Below, piece after piece: positions 23,756 to 32,550 of a DNA stretch of 64,000 nt. Positions within the stretch are counted from its first letter, which is position 1. Each line of letters starts with the position of its first letter. Made by a program: the position numbers and the translations under genes. Below the pieces are notes generated by a model, which saw only the letters and a program-made list of their open reading frames with translations, did not search any database and was not told where the DNA came from. The stretch covers positions 248,001 to 312,000 of the forward strand of contig NZ_JBNJQR010000003.1 in NCBI RefSeq assembly GCF_050113715.1, written 5' to 3'. This DNA is from Brevibacillus_H ginsengisoli. GTDB lineage: Bacteria; Bacillota; Bacilli; Brevibacillales; Brevibacillaceae.

Positions 23756-25102
23756 ATGCGTAAGGTATTGATCGCAAATCGCGGGGAAATTGCCCGACGA
23801 ATTATTCGCACCTGCAAAAAGCTGGGGATTGCCACAGTGGCTGTTTATTCTGAAGCAGATAAAGACATGCCGTTTGTTCGTGAAGCAGATGAAGCCGTTT
23901 TGATCGGCCCTCCACCTGTTCCGCAAAGCTATTTGAATTTGGAAGCCATTATGACCGCCGCCAAATCAACAGGTGCGGATGCTATTCATCCAGGCTATGG
24001 ATTACTGTCGGAGAATTCTCAATTTGCAACAAGATGTAAGGAAGAAGGAATTACATTCATTGGCCCAACTCCAGAGGTTATTGCCCATATGGGAGACAAG
24101 GTTACTGCCCGTAAGATTATGCGCGAAGCAGGGGTTCCCGTTGTACCAGGAATCGAAGCGGATATGCCGACTGCGGAGGAAGCCATCCACTTTGCCAATC
24201 AAATCGGCTATCCCGTCATGTTGAAAGCAAGCGCGGGCGGCGGCGGAATCGGGATGCAGGTGTGCAACTCCGATGAGGAGCTTCGTCAGGCGTTCCAATC
24301 AGCCAAGGGTAGAGCCAAAGCCTATTTTGGCAATGATACAATGTTCCTTGAGAAGTTCGTGCAGAATCCGCATCACATTGAAGTGCAAATTATAGCCGAC
24401 CAGCATGGAAACTACCTGCATGCCCTCGAAAGAGAATGCTCCATTCAACGACGCCACCAAAAGGTCGTAGAGGAAAGCCCTTCTCCATTCTTAAGTGAGA
24501 GTACACGCTTATCCATTTGCCAAGCCGCTTTGGATGCCGCGCGTGCCGTCAACTATACCGGTGTTGGCACCGTAGAATTTATTATGGATGCAAACCAAAC
24601 CTTCTACTTCCTCGAAATGAATACGCGGCTGCAAGTCGAGCATCCGGTAACCGAAGAAATGACAGGACTTGATTTGGTGGAATGCCAAATTTTCATCGCC
24701 CGCAACGAAGCGTTGGGGATCTCTCAGGAAGAGATTCGAGCACATCGACACGCGATTGAACTGCGCGTTTACGCGGAAGATCCGAAGACTTTCTTCCCGT
24801 CGCCAGGAATGATCGCCGAGTACCAACCGCCAACAGGAGAAGCCATTCGCATTGACGATGGCGTAGAAGCCGGCACACAGGTGACACCGTTCTATGATCC
24901 GATGATTGCCAAAGTGATCGTAACGGGCAGCACACGTGAAATTGCGGTAGCCAAAGCGAAAGAAGCGATCGAAGGCTTCCACATCAGCGGGATTAAAACC
25001 AATCTCCCATTCCTTTTGGAAGTAATAGAGGATGACGATTTCAAACGAGGCGTCTACGATACGCAATTTATCCAGAATAAAGCGTTAAAAGCATCACAAT
25101 AA
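23756..25102 (+). CDS. yngH: Biotin carboxylase subunit of an acyl-CoA (probable 3-methylcrotonyl-CoA) carboxylase
   Basis: A 448-residue biotin carboxylase, normal length. Its N-terminal domain begins VLIANRGEIARRIIRTCKKL. The ATP-grasp domain has KASAGGGGIGM near residue 158, HIEVQIIAD, and EMNTRLQVEHPVTE near 287. A C-terminal domain completes it. It carboxylates biotin on the small carrier protein with ATP and bicarbonate. It is the first of five tightly spaced genes arranged like the B. subtilis yng cluster. The HMG-CoA lyase, hydratase and carboxyltransferase partners show a role in leucine breakdown rather than fatty-acid synthesis. GAAGGGAGAG precedes the ATG. Confidence 0.92.
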   Translation: MRKVLIANRGEIARRIIRTCKKLGIATVAVYSEADKDMPFVREADEAVLIGPPPVPQSYLNLEAIMTAAKSTGADAIHPGYGLLSENSQFATRCKEEGITFIGPTPEVIAHMGDKVTARKIMREAGVPVVPGIEADMPTAEEAIHFANQIGYPVMLKASAGGGGIGMQVCNSDEELRQAFQSAKGRAKAYFGNDTMFLEKFVQNPHHIEVQIIADQHGNYLHALERECSIQRRHQKVVEESPSPFLSESTRLSICQAALDAARAVNYTGVGTVEFIMDANQTFYFLEMNTRLQVEHPVTEEMTGLDLVECQIFIARNEALGISQEEIRAHRHAIELRVYAEDPKTFFPSPGMIAEYQPPTGEAIRIDDGVEAGTQVTPFYDPMIAKVIVTGSTREIAVAKAKEAIEGFHISGIKTNLPFLLEVIEDDDFKRGVYDTQFIQNKALKASQ

Positions 25103-25160
25103 ATGCGAACATTCGCAAGAGTTCAACTCTACATTACAAATAAACAAGGAGTGTATCCAA

Positions 25161-25373
25161 ATGAAAAACGTTACAGCAAATATGGCAGGAACCCTTATTA
25201 ATGTATTAGTGCAAGTAGGCGATGATGTGAAAGCGGGTCAGGATGTTTTGGTACTGGAATCCATGAAAATGGAAGTGCCTTTGCAAGCCGAAGCAGATGG
25301 CAAGGTCGTGGAAATCAAAGCGGCGATTGGTGATTTCGTCAATGAAGGCGATGTCATCCTCGTTTTGGAATAA
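25161..25373 (+). CDS. yngHB: Biotin carboxyl carrier protein (70 aa)
   Basis: A minimal biotinyl domain with the attachment motif ESMKMEV; the biotinylated lysine is residue 36. It carries carboxybiotin between the biotin carboxylase encoded just upstream and the carboxyltransferase encoded at 27151. Free-standing BCCPs of this size are characteristic of the yngHB-type operon. AAGGAG lies before ATG 25161. It is 58 bases after yngH and 58 before the next gene. Confidence 0.93.
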   Translation: MKNVTANMAGTLINVLVQVGDDVKAGQDVLVLESMKMEVPLQAEADGKVVEIKAAIGDFVNEGDVILVLE

Positions 25374-25431
25374 TTAATTGATCACGCTTACCAACTGAGC
25401 GCTCGCTAGGTTTGTGAAAAGGAGGAAGCGT

Positions 25432-26322
25432 ATGGATATCCGAATTGTAGAAGTAGGCCCTCGTGACGGACTGCAAAATGAGCGAGAAATCGTTTCTACT
25501 GCAAGTAAAATCACCTTGATCAATAAGCTTGCTGACGCAGGTTTACGCCAGATCGAGGCGACGTCATTCGTCAATCCGAAGTGGATCCCGCAGCTAGCTG
25601 ACGCTGTGGATGTACTAAATGGGATTGAACACCATCCAGAAGTAATGTATAGCGCTCTCGTCCCCAATCGTAAGGGGATGGAGCGTGTCCGCGAAACAAA
25701 CCTGCGTCAAATCGCTGTCTTCATGTCGGCAAGTGAGACGCACAACCTCAAAAATATCAACAAAACCATTGAAGAGACCTTCCCGGTCTTGCAAGAAGTG
25801 GTAGAAGAAGCAAGGAGTTTGGGGATTGGTGTTAGGGGATATGTCTCAACCGTTTTTGGTTGCCCGTATGAAGGGGAAGTCTCCATCAAGAGCACGTTAA
25901 AGGTGACGGAAGCGTTGTTTACGATGGGTGTTGATGAAGTATCCATCGGCGATACGATTGGAGTTGCCACGCCCAAACAGGTGCATGAGAAATTTGCGGA
26001 GCTTGTGCGGAATTTTCCGACTGAGCGCTTAGCCGCCCATTTTCATGATACGAGAGGGACTGGACTTGCCAATGTGGTTGCTGCGTTGGACAAGGGGATT
26101 CACATTTTTGACAGCTCGATTGGCGGCTTGGGAGGTTGCCCATACGCTCCTGGAGCAGCGGGCAATATCTCAACCGAAGATCTAGTCTATTTGTTAGAAG
26201 GAATGGGCTATTCAACAGGGGTCAATCTGGAGCGGTTATTGCAAGCGGGCAGTTATATCCAACAGGAGCTTGGACGTGAATTGCCCTCCAAAATGTTGAA
26301 AGCCTACAATTGCCAAAGCTAG
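25432..26322 (+). CDS. yngG: Hydroxymethylglutaryl-CoA lyase
   Basis: A 296-residue TIM-barrel lyase that splits HMG-CoA to acetoacetate and acetyl-CoA, the last step of leucine catabolism. The N-terminal IVEVGPRDGLQNE motif holds the catalytic Arg and metal-binding Asp. HFHDTRGTGLAN (near residue 203) supplies metal-binding histidines. GGLGGCPYAPGAAGN (near 230) contains the active-site cysteine loop unique to HMG-CoA lyases. A perfect AAAGGAGG precedes ATG 25432. Confidence 0.94.
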   Translation: MDIRIVEVGPRDGLQNEREIVSTASKITLINKLADAGLRQIEATSFVNPKWIPQLADAVDVLNGIEHHPEVMYSALVPNRKGMERVRETNLRQIAVFMSASETHNLKNINKTIEETFPVLQEVVEEARSLGIGVRGYVSTVFGCPYEGEVSIKSTLKVTEALFTMGVDEVSIGDTIGVATPKQVHEKFAELVRNFPTERLAAHFHDTRGTGLANVVAALDKGIHIFDSSIGGLGGCPYAPGAAGNISTEDLVYLLEGMGYSTGVNLERLLQAGSYIQQELGRELPSKMLKAYNCQS

Positions 26323-26348
26323 TTTAGCATGGGGGAGGAGAGACATAA

Positions 26349-27122
26349 GTGACCGTAAGTTTACGAGTAGAAGGCAAGGTCGGAATCCTGACGATAGAAC
26401 GTCCTGATGTATTCAATTGTTTGAATCTTGAAACACTCCGTACCATGCGAGATCATATCGCCAGACTTCAATTTGAGAAGGACATCCGGGCCGTAATCGT
26501 TACGGGTGCGGGGGAGAAGGCGTTCTGCGCGGGTGCCGACCTGAAGGAACGCCGCACGATGAGCGAGTCTCAGGTACAAGAGTTTATCCGCACGATTCGT
26601 GATACGTTCACCGAGCTTGAGCGCTTGAACAAACCAGTGATAGCGGCGATCAACGGAGCCGCGTTTGGTGGTGGAACAGAATTGGCGCTATCCTGCGATC
26701 TGCGCGTGTTAAGCGAAACGGCTCTAATGGGCTTAACGGAGACCTCGCTTGGAATTATTCCGGGAGCGGGAGGAACGCAGCGCCTCCCACGCATTGTCGG
26801 CAAGGCGAAGGCGAAAGAGCTGATTTTTACCGCGCGTCGCATTTCTGCGCAGGAAGCGCTCTCGATTGGATTGGTCAACCGAGTAGTTCCTCAAGAGCAA
26901 GTATTAGCCGCTGCCCTGGAGTTGGCTGAAGAGATTGCTCAGAATGCGCCGATTGCGTTGGCGCAAGCCAAGTATGCGATTGATTTTGGCTTGGAGGTTG
27001 ATTTGCAGACTGGACTTGCGATGGAGAGCAATGCCTACCAGGTGCTAATTCCAACGAAAGACCGCTTAGAGGGCTTGGAAGCTTTCAAGGAGAAGCGCAG
27101 GCCCAATTACCGCGGGGAGTAA
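26349..27122 (+). CDS. yngF: Enoyl-CoA hydratase, probable methylglutaconyl-CoA hydratase
   Basis: A 257-residue crotonase with both catalytic glutamates in place (NGAAFGGGTELALSCDLR near residue 100 and LTETSLGIIPGAGGTQRL near 130), so it should be an active hydratase. Its position between HMG-CoA lyase and the carboxyltransferase indicates 3-methylglutaconyl-CoA as substrate, giving HMG-CoA. The start is GTG 26349 behind GGGGGAGGAGAG. Compare the crotonase at 21203, which lacks the second glutamate. Confidence 0.9.
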   Translation: MTVSLRVEGKVGILTIERPDVFNCLNLETLRTMRDHIARLQFEKDIRAVIVTGAGEKAFCAGADLKERRTMSESQVQEFIRTIRDTFTELERLNKPVIAAINGAAFGGGTELALSCDLRVLSETALMGLTETSLGIIPGAGGTQRLPRIVGKAKAKELIFTARRISAQEALSIGLVNRVVPQEQVLAAALELAEEIAQNAPIALAQAKYAIDFGLEVDLQTGLAMESNAYQVLIPTKDRLEGLEAFKEKRRPNYRGE

Positions 27123-27150
27123 AGAAGCGTAGAGTGATGAGGAGGGTATT

Positions 27151-28689
27151 ATGAGCAAACATTTAGAAGATACGCTGCGCGAACGAATGGCGCAGGTACA
27201 TGAAGGCGGAGAAGCCAAATATCACGAAAAGTTGAAAGAACAGAATAAATTGTTTGTGCGTGACCGTCTCAAGCAGCTATTTGACGACGAGTTTATGATT
27301 GAAGATGGTCTGTTTGCCAACTTCATGGCGGGAGATCTTCCAGCTGATGGCGTAGTCACCGCAATAGGCAAAGTGAATGGTCAAACTGTATGTGTCATGG
27401 CCAATGACTCAACAGTAAAAGCGGGATCTTGGGGTTCGAGAACGGTAGAAAAAATCATCCGCATTCAAGAAACTGCGGAGAAGCTGCGTGTTCCTTTGAT
27501 TTATCTCGTGGACTCTGCTGGAGCAAGAATTACCGACCAGTTGGAGATGTTCCCTGGACGTCGTGGAGCCGGACGGATTTTCTACAACCAAGTGAAGCTA
27601 TCAGGTAAAGTTCCGCAAATCTGCGTCTTGTTCGGACCTTCCGCGGCTGGTGGCGCCTACATCCCGGCTTTTTGCGATATTGTGATTATGGTTGAGAAGA
27701 ACGCAAGCATGTATTTGGGGTCGCCTCGTATGGCCGAGATGGTTATTGGTGAAAAAGTGACACTTGAAGAACTGGGTGGCGCGAGTATGCATTGCTCCGT
27801 TAGCGGCTGTGGAGATGTGCTTGCAGCCAATGAGGAAGAAGCGATTGCCCATGCCCGTCGCTACCTGAGCTTTTTCCCAGTGAACTATACAGAAAAACCA
27901 CCCGTGTTGGATGGCAAACTGCCGAATCCAAACGCGAAGGATATTACTACGATCGTACCGGAAAATCAGAATGCGCCGTTCAATATGCATGATTTTATTG
28001 ACGCATTAGTGGATGAAGGATCTTTCTTTGAAATCAAGAAATTGTTTGCGCAAGAGATTGTGACCGGTTTGGCGCGCTTAAACGGAAAGCCAGTTGGCAT
28101 TGTGGCCAACCAGCCTCGGGTCAAAGGCGGAGTGCTGTTCGTCGATTCAGCGGACAAGGCCGCCAGGTTCATTAATCTGTGCGACGCGTTCCATATTCCA
28201 CTCCTGTTCCTTGCCGATGTTCCTGGGTTCATGATCGGAACGGCAGTGGAGCGTGCGGGAATTATACGCCACGGAGCCAAAATGATCTCGGCCATGGCGG
28301 AAGCGACCGTACCGAAAATCTCCATTATCGTACGCAAGGCGTATGGCGCAGGTTTGTACGCAATGGCAAGCTCAGCGTTTGAACCAGACTGTTGTTTGGC
28401 GTTGCCAGGTGCACAAATCGCTGTAATGGGTCCTGAAGCGGCAGTCAATGCCGTCTATAGCAATAAAATCCAGGCAATCGAGGATCCTAAGGAGCGTCAG
28501 GCATTCATCATGGAGAAACGCAAGGAGTACCAGGAGGATATTGACCTGTATCTGCTTGCTTCCAACTTGATTGTTGACGGAATTGTCGCTCCAAGTGATT
28601 TGCGCCAGGAATTAATCAACCGCTATGAGGCCTACAGCAACAAACGACAAACCTTCACTGACCGCAAGCATCCAGTTTATCCTGTTTAG
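27151..28689 (+). CDS. yngE: Acyl-CoA carboxylase carboxyltransferase subunit (probable methylcrotonyl-CoA carboxylase beta)
   Basis: A 512-residue carboxyltransferase with two crotonase-like halves. N-half: LVDSAGARITDQLEMFPGR (near residue 116) and GPSAAGGAYIPAF. C-half: GFMIGTAVERAGIIRHGAKM and KAYGAGLYAMASSAFEPD. It transfers carboxyl from biotin on the 70-residue carrier to an acyl-CoA. The surrounding HMG-CoA lyase and hydratase make 3-methylcrotonyl-CoA the most likely substrate. GAGGAGGG precedes the ATG and a terminator closes the operon. Acyl-CoA dehydrogenase and synthetase partners are not in this window. Confidence 0.92.
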   Translation: MSKHLEDTLRERMAQVHEGGEAKYHEKLKEQNKLFVRDRLKQLFDDEFMIEDGLFANFMAGDLPADGVVTAIGKVNGQTVCVMANDSTVKAGSWGSRTVEKIIRIQETAEKLRVPLIYLVDSAGARITDQLEMFPGRRGAGRIFYNQVKLSGKVPQICVLFGPSAAGGAYIPAFCDIVIMVEKNASMYLGSPRMAEMVIGEKVTLEELGGASMHCSVSGCGDVLAANEEEAIAHARRYLSFFPVNYTEKPPVLDGKLPNPNAKDITTIVPENQNAPFNMHDFIDALVDEGSFFEIKKLFAQEIVTGLARLNGKPVGIVANQPRVKGGVLFVDSADKAARFINLCDAFHIPLLFLADVPGFMIGTAVERAGIIRHGAKMISAMAEATVPKISIIVRKAYGAGLYAMASSAFEPDCCLALPGAQIAVMGPEAAVNAVYSNKIQAIEDPKERQAFIMEKRKEYQEDIDLYLLASNLIVDGIVAPSDLRQELINRYEAYSNKRQTFTDRKHPVYPV

Positions 28690-28707
28690 TTGTAACGAAA
28701 TTCTTGC

Positions 28708-28740
28708 AAAACCGTCTCAATTGAATGAGGCGGTTTTATT
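28708..28740 (+). terminator. Terminator of the leucine-degradation operon
   Basis: AAAACCGTCTCA pairs with TGAGGCGGTTTT (one wobble) around a 6-base loop, with T-rich sequence after it. Confidence 0.88.
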
Positions 28741-28828
28741 ATTAGAAAAATTTTCTATTCTCGTAAGACTAGCTCTTTGGTATGCTTGATAAAAATATTT
28801 TAATTCAGAAGATCTGGAGGCACACAAG

Positions 28829-29782
28829 ATGCGAGCGGTGATTGTTGGAGGGGGTTCAGTCGGATTACTGATGGCTGCTAGATTGCAACTCGGCGGGGTA
28901 GCTGTCCATCTCCTTACTCGAAGCGAAGAACAAGCGGAATGCATTCGGGCATCCAAGATCATCCTCCATGAACTGGACAATCAGATTCAGACGGTTCCGG
29001 TACTCGCTTCTTCATTTGAACAAAAATGGCCGCTGGCAGACATCTATCTGATCGCAGTTAAGCAGACCCAACTAAACTCCATCGTCCAAAAGCTCCAGCA
29101 AATCCCGCCTGGCGCCAAAGTGATCGCCCTGCAGAATGGAATGGGGCATCGGGAGCTTCTAGCCGAGAGTGTACCTTCTGACCAACTTTATTTTGGCGTC
29201 AATACGGAAGGAGCGCGCAGAATCTCTCTCCATGAAGTTGTTCATACTGGACAAGGTATCATTCGAATTGGTCCTTGGGTTGCTCAGCTGGCCCAAGATC
29301 CTGTCGTTCAAGCGTTTGTCGATAGAGCTAGGCGTGGTGAGATCCCTGCCGAGTATGTTGACGAGACCAGCTCTCTTCTGTGGCGCAAATTGGCGGCGAA
29401 TGCGGTCATTAATCCTTTGACGGCCATCGCTGAGGTTTCCAATGGTCAGCTTCTGGAGGTTCCTTCGATGTTGGAGCTAATGAGAAGCGTTTTTGAAGAA
29501 GTGAGAATGGTTGCAAAAGCATTTGGACACAAATTAGCTGAGAATGATTGGCAGGATATTCTATACATTTGCCGAAGTACTTCAAAAAATTATTCTTCGA
29601 TGCTGCAGGACTTGTTAAACAACAAGGAAACTGAAATCGATTCCATCAACGGATATATCGTTGAGCGAGCGCGTGAACTAGAAATAATGACACCCATGAA
29701 TGATACGCTGTATCGAGCGGTTCTCTTGAAGTCAAACCTGCCGCGATCAAAGGGAGAGACCTTTGATGAAATTGCTGAGTAG
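28829..29782 (+). CDS. panE: 2-dehydropantoate 2-reductase (ketopantoate reductase)
   Basis: A 317-residue NADPH-dependent reductase of pantothenate (CoA) synthesis. The Rossmann motif VIVGGGSVGLLMAARL is at the N-terminus. VKQTQLNSIV and ALQNGMGH are typical. The catalytic lysine lies in SSLLWRKLAANAVINPLTAI (near residue 185), and NKETEIDSINGYIVE near 268 is conserved. TGGAGG precedes ATG 28829. In B. subtilis a panE-type gene (ylbQ) also lies between ylbP and the bshC-mraZ genes. It overlaps the next gene by 17 bases. Confidence 0.92.
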   Translation: MRAVIVGGGSVGLLMAARLQLGGVAVHLLTRSEEQAECIRASKIILHELDNQIQTVPVLASSFEQKWPLADIYLIAVKQTQLNSIVQKLQQIPPGAKVIALQNGMGHRELLAESVPSDQLYFGVNTEGARRISLHEVVHTGQGIIRIGPWVAQLAQDPVVQAFVDRARRGEIPAEYVDETSSLLWRKLAANAVINPLTAIAEVSNGQLLEVPSMLELMRSVFEEVRMVAKAFGHKLAENDWQDILYICRSTSKNYSSMLQDLLNNKETEIDSINGYIVERARELEIMTPMNDTLYRAVLLKSNLPRSKGETFDEIAE

Positions 29783-30152
29783 TATTTGGGGTGTGTTTAC
29801 CACTGTTCCGTTTCTTGCTTTTTTCGTAGTTTACGTGTTGTTTCTGTTGGCTAGCAAGAACAAACGCATGGCCGCAAGATGGGCCGTAAACATTACCAAT
29901 GTGTTTTTGATTCATGCGGTCATAGTCGCCTATGATCAAATCTGGCCCAGAAGCATTACCGTATGGGTGTGGATCGGGTTACTTTTTGCGCTCATCGCTT
30001 CTTTATTAATTTGGCTGCAAAAACAGAAGCGCGGTAGGATCTTATGGGGCAAGGTTAGCTTTTCTACCTGGCGCCTATCCTTTTTGTTCTTTATGCTAGC
30101 CTACTTCGCGCTGTTTGGAACAGGAATTTGGAAACAAATGCAGATCGGTTAA
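29766..30152 (+). CDS. DUF3397 membrane protein
   Basis: A 128-residue membrane protein with four hydrophobic segments (about residues 10-28, 40-58, 66-85 and 98-120) and basic loops (ASKNKRMAARWAVN; KQKRGRILW). It matches the small DUF3397 family found between panE and bshC in Bacillales. Function unknown. ATG 29766 has GGGAG nine bases upstream, inside the end of panE, so the two are coupled. Confidence 0.8.
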   Translation: MKLLSSIWGVFTTVPFLAFFVVYVLFLLASKNKRMAARWAVNITNVFLIHAVIVAYDQIWPRSITVWVWIGLLFALIASLLIWLQKQKRGRILWGKVSFSTWRLSFLFFMLAYFALFGTGIWKQMQIG

Positions 30153-30212
30153 TTCATACATGAAAATACATAAAAGGAAATAATCGGGCTTAGGAGAAAG
30201 AGGGGGGTTATC

Positions 30213-30770
30213 ATGAGGCTTCCAATTGAGATGGTGGGACAAAAAATTCGGAACGTTCGAAAAGAGAAAGGCTTTACGCTCGAAATTTTGGCGTCCCGAA
30301 CTGGATTAAGTAAAGGATTACTAAGCCAGGTGGAACGAGGAATATCACAACCGTCGCTTGAATCGCTCTGGAGGATATCCAAAGCTTTGGAATCCAATTT
30401 TTCTTACTTTTTTGAAGAGATCGACCATAATTACGTTCATGTCATCCGACAGGAAAAAAGAAGACAGATGATCCTACCTGATTCAACTGGTACCTATTCA
30501 CTTTTGTCCACTGGTCGAAATTCTCGCCTGGGTGTACTGGAGGTAAGGCTTCAACCCGGTGAAGAGACGCGTGACCAACTAGTGCAAGCAGAAGGAGAGG
30601 AATGTCTGGTAATCATTAGCGGGTCCGTCAACATTCGGATGGGTGAGGAAGCATTTGAGCTGGAAGCGGGTGACAGCGTTTACTTTGACAACGCTCAGAC
30701 TCATATCATTTCCAACACAGGCAAGGATGAAGCCGTCATCATCTGGACGGTTACGCCTCCACAATTGTAA
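30213..30770 (+). CDS. XRE-family regulator with C-terminal cupin domain
   Basis: A 185-residue regulator. Residues about 5-60 form a helix-turn-helix of the XRE/SinR type (IRNVRKEKGFTLEILASRTG, LSKGLLSQVERGISQPSLES). Residues about 105-180 form a cupin (VRLQPGEETRDQ, ECLVIISGSVNIRMGEEAFE, GDSVYFDNAQTHIISNTG). HTH-cupin regulators of this kind often sense small metabolites, for example in polyamine or amino-acid use. The ligand and targets are unknown. AGAGGGGGG lies before the ATG and a terminator follows. Confidence 0.85.
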   Translation: MRLPIEMVGQKIRNVRKEKGFTLEILASRTGLSKGLLSQVERGISQPSLESLWRISKALESNFSYFFEEIDHNYVHVIRQEKRRQMILPDSTGTYSLLSTGRNSRLGVLEVRLQPGEETRDQLVQAEGEECLVIISGSVNIRMGEEAFELEAGDSVYFDNAQTHIISNTGKDEAVIIWTVTPPQL

Positions 30771-30787
30771 AAGAAGAGTAGGAAAAA

Positions 30788-30815
30788 AGGACAACCACCA
30801 ATCGGTTGTCTTATT
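30788..30815 (+). terminator. Terminator after the XRE-cupin gene
   Basis: GACAACC and GGTTGTC form a 7-base-pair stem with a 7-base loop, followed by TTATTTT. Confidence 0.75.
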
Positions 30816-30833
30816 TTCATTCTGGGGAATTTC

Positions 30834-30844
30834 CATGCTATAAT
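30834..30844 (+). promoter_or_regulatory. Extended -10 promoter for bshC
   Basis: ATGCTATAAT contains a TGn extension directly before a perfect TATAAT (30839-30844). The -35 region is weak (TTCATT). It lies between the preceding terminator and the bshC start. Confidence 0.55.
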
Positions 30845-30876
30845 GCTCAAGAGGACACAAGAAAGAAGGAAGAGAC

Positions 30877-32505
30877 ATGAAAAACGAAAGTATCTTACTT
30901 TCTCAAAGCAATGATTTAGCAGAAGATTACGTCAAGGCTAAAGAAACTGCTATTGATTTCTTTGAATATGCTCCTTACGAGATGGCTTCCTATCACGCCC
31001 GTCTAACTTACTTAAAATCCCGCCCATTCGCGCATCGCAATGAATTAGTGAATGGCTTGATGGCATATAACCGTGAGATTGGTAATCATTCGTATGCGCT
31101 GGAGCGTATTGATACACTTCGCCAAAAGGACACCGTAGTGGTCATTGGCGGACAGCAAGCAGGAATTCTGACAGGTCCCTTGTACAGCATCCACAAAGCG
31201 ATCAGTCTCCTTCAAACAGCCAGGCGCATGCAAGAAGAATTGGGGGTTCAGGTTGTTCCCGTCTTCTGGATTGCCGGGGAAGATCACGATTTGGATGAAA
31301 TTAACCACACCTACCTGTTGTCGGGAGAAGGGCGTTTGGTCAAAAAGAAGCTGTCGACAGAAAAAGCGGGGAAAGTGTCCGCAAGTCAGTTCGCTTTTGA
31401 TCAGGAGCAAATCGATAAACTGATTCATCAATTTTTCGCTGAACAATTAGAAACCCCTTACACAGAATCCCTGCGTATGGAAGTGAAGAAGGCTGCCGAG
31501 CAATCTGAGACCCTTGTGGATTGGTTTGCGCGAATTATGGCTCATTTGTTTGGTAAACACGGCTTGGTTCTGGTCGAATCGAGCTCCGATTACATTCGGG
31601 CTTTAGAAAAACCCGTTTTCCATTCCGTCGTTACTTCGTCAGAGGCAATCCAGGATCTCTTATTGGCTGCGAGCGATAAACTCGAACGCAACGGTTATCC
31701 ACAGCAGATTCAACTGGATGAGAAACAGGCCAATTTATTTGTCTATCATAATGGAGAACGCTTGCTTCTCTATCGAGAGGGGGAGCAATTCTTCACCAAA
31801 CATCGTGAACTCGTGATGACTCGTACGGAGCTATTGCGGCGGATTGATCAAGATCCTACGCAATTTAGCACCAATGTCGTATCCCGCCCGATGGCCCAAG
31901 AGCATATTTTTCCGACACTTGCCTTTATCGGTGGACCAGGGGAGATTGCGTATTGGTCCTATTTTAAGGCGTACTTTGAGAAATTGGGTTATCAGCTGCC
32001 GATAGTTTTGCCAAGAACGTCGATTTCGCTGGTAGCTGGAGCGATTGAGCGATGTATGGAGCAATTCAACCTGACCGTCTCCCAAGTGATCAGCGGCTAC
32101 TCCGAGTGGAAAGCCAACTTTTTAAACAGCTTGGTGGACGCGAATCTGACGGAGCAATTTGCCCAAGCGCGACAAGAAATGCTGTCGTACTATCGACCGC
32201 TAGTAGAACAAGTCGGCCGTTTGGATCAGGGGCTAGAAGAGTTAGCGTTAACCAACCTGAAGCGTATTGAGCGAGAAATTCATTTTCTCGAAACCAGAAG
32301 CAAGCAAGCTCAGATCGATAAGCATCAGATACGATTGAAACGGCTGGAGCGGATTGAAACGTCACTGCTGCCGGAGGGAAAACTGCAAGAGAGAATGCTC
32401 AATCTGTTCGTCTTCATGAATTTGTATGGACCAGATCTCGTGGATCGTTTGGTCGCAGCTGAGTTCTCGTTTGATGCCACGCATAAGGTGTTTTATCTTT
32501 CATAA
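30877..32505 (+). CDS. bshC: Bacillithiol biosynthesis cysteine-adding enzyme BshC
   Basis: A 542-residue protein of full length for BshC. This enzyme catalyses the last step of bacillithiol synthesis by adding cysteine to glucosaminyl-malate. The signature stretch VVIGGQQAGILTGPLYSIHK lies near residue 90, VFWIAGEDHDLDEINHTYLL near 129, and PTLAFIGGPGEIAYWSYFK near 347. The long C-terminal helices form the coiled-coil dimer arm. Its location just before mraZ is conserved in Bacillus (yllA), although here three genes are inserted between them. GAAGGAAGAG precedes the ATG. Confidence 0.95.
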   Translation: MKNESILLSQSNDLAEDYVKAKETAIDFFEYAPYEMASYHARLTYLKSRPFAHRNELVNGLMAYNREIGNHSYALERIDTLRQKDTVVVIGGQQAGILTGPLYSIHKAISLLQTARRMQEELGVQVVPVFWIAGEDHDLDEINHTYLLSGEGRLVKKKLSTEKAGKVSASQFAFDQEQIDKLIHQFFAEQLETPYTESLRMEVKKAAEQSETLVDWFARIMAHLFGKHGLVLVESSSDYIRALEKPVFHSVVTSSEAIQDLLLAASDKLERNGYPQQIQLDEKQANLFVYHNGERLLLYREGEQFFTKHRELVMTRTELLRRIDQDPTQFSTNVVSRPMAQEHIFPTLAFIGGPGEIAYWSYFKAYFEKLGYQLPIVLPRTSISLVAGAIERCMEQFNLTVSQVISGYSEWKANFLNSLVDANLTEQFAQARQEMLSYYRPLVEQVGRLDQGLEELALTNLKRIEREIHFLETRSKQAQIDKHQIRLKRLERIETSLLPEGKLQERMLNLFVFMNLYGPDLVDRLVAAEFSFDATHKVFYLS

Positions 32506-32513
32506 TTTGCAGA

Positions 32514-32550
32514 AAAAAGCTGACTTCCCATTAAGAGAAGTCAGCTTTCC
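32514..32550. terminator. Bidirectional terminator between bshC and the permease gene
   Basis: AAAGCTGACTTC pairs with GAAGTCAGCTTT around a 9-base loop, with A/T tracts on both sides. It includes the last codons of the permease gene. Confidence 0.88.
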
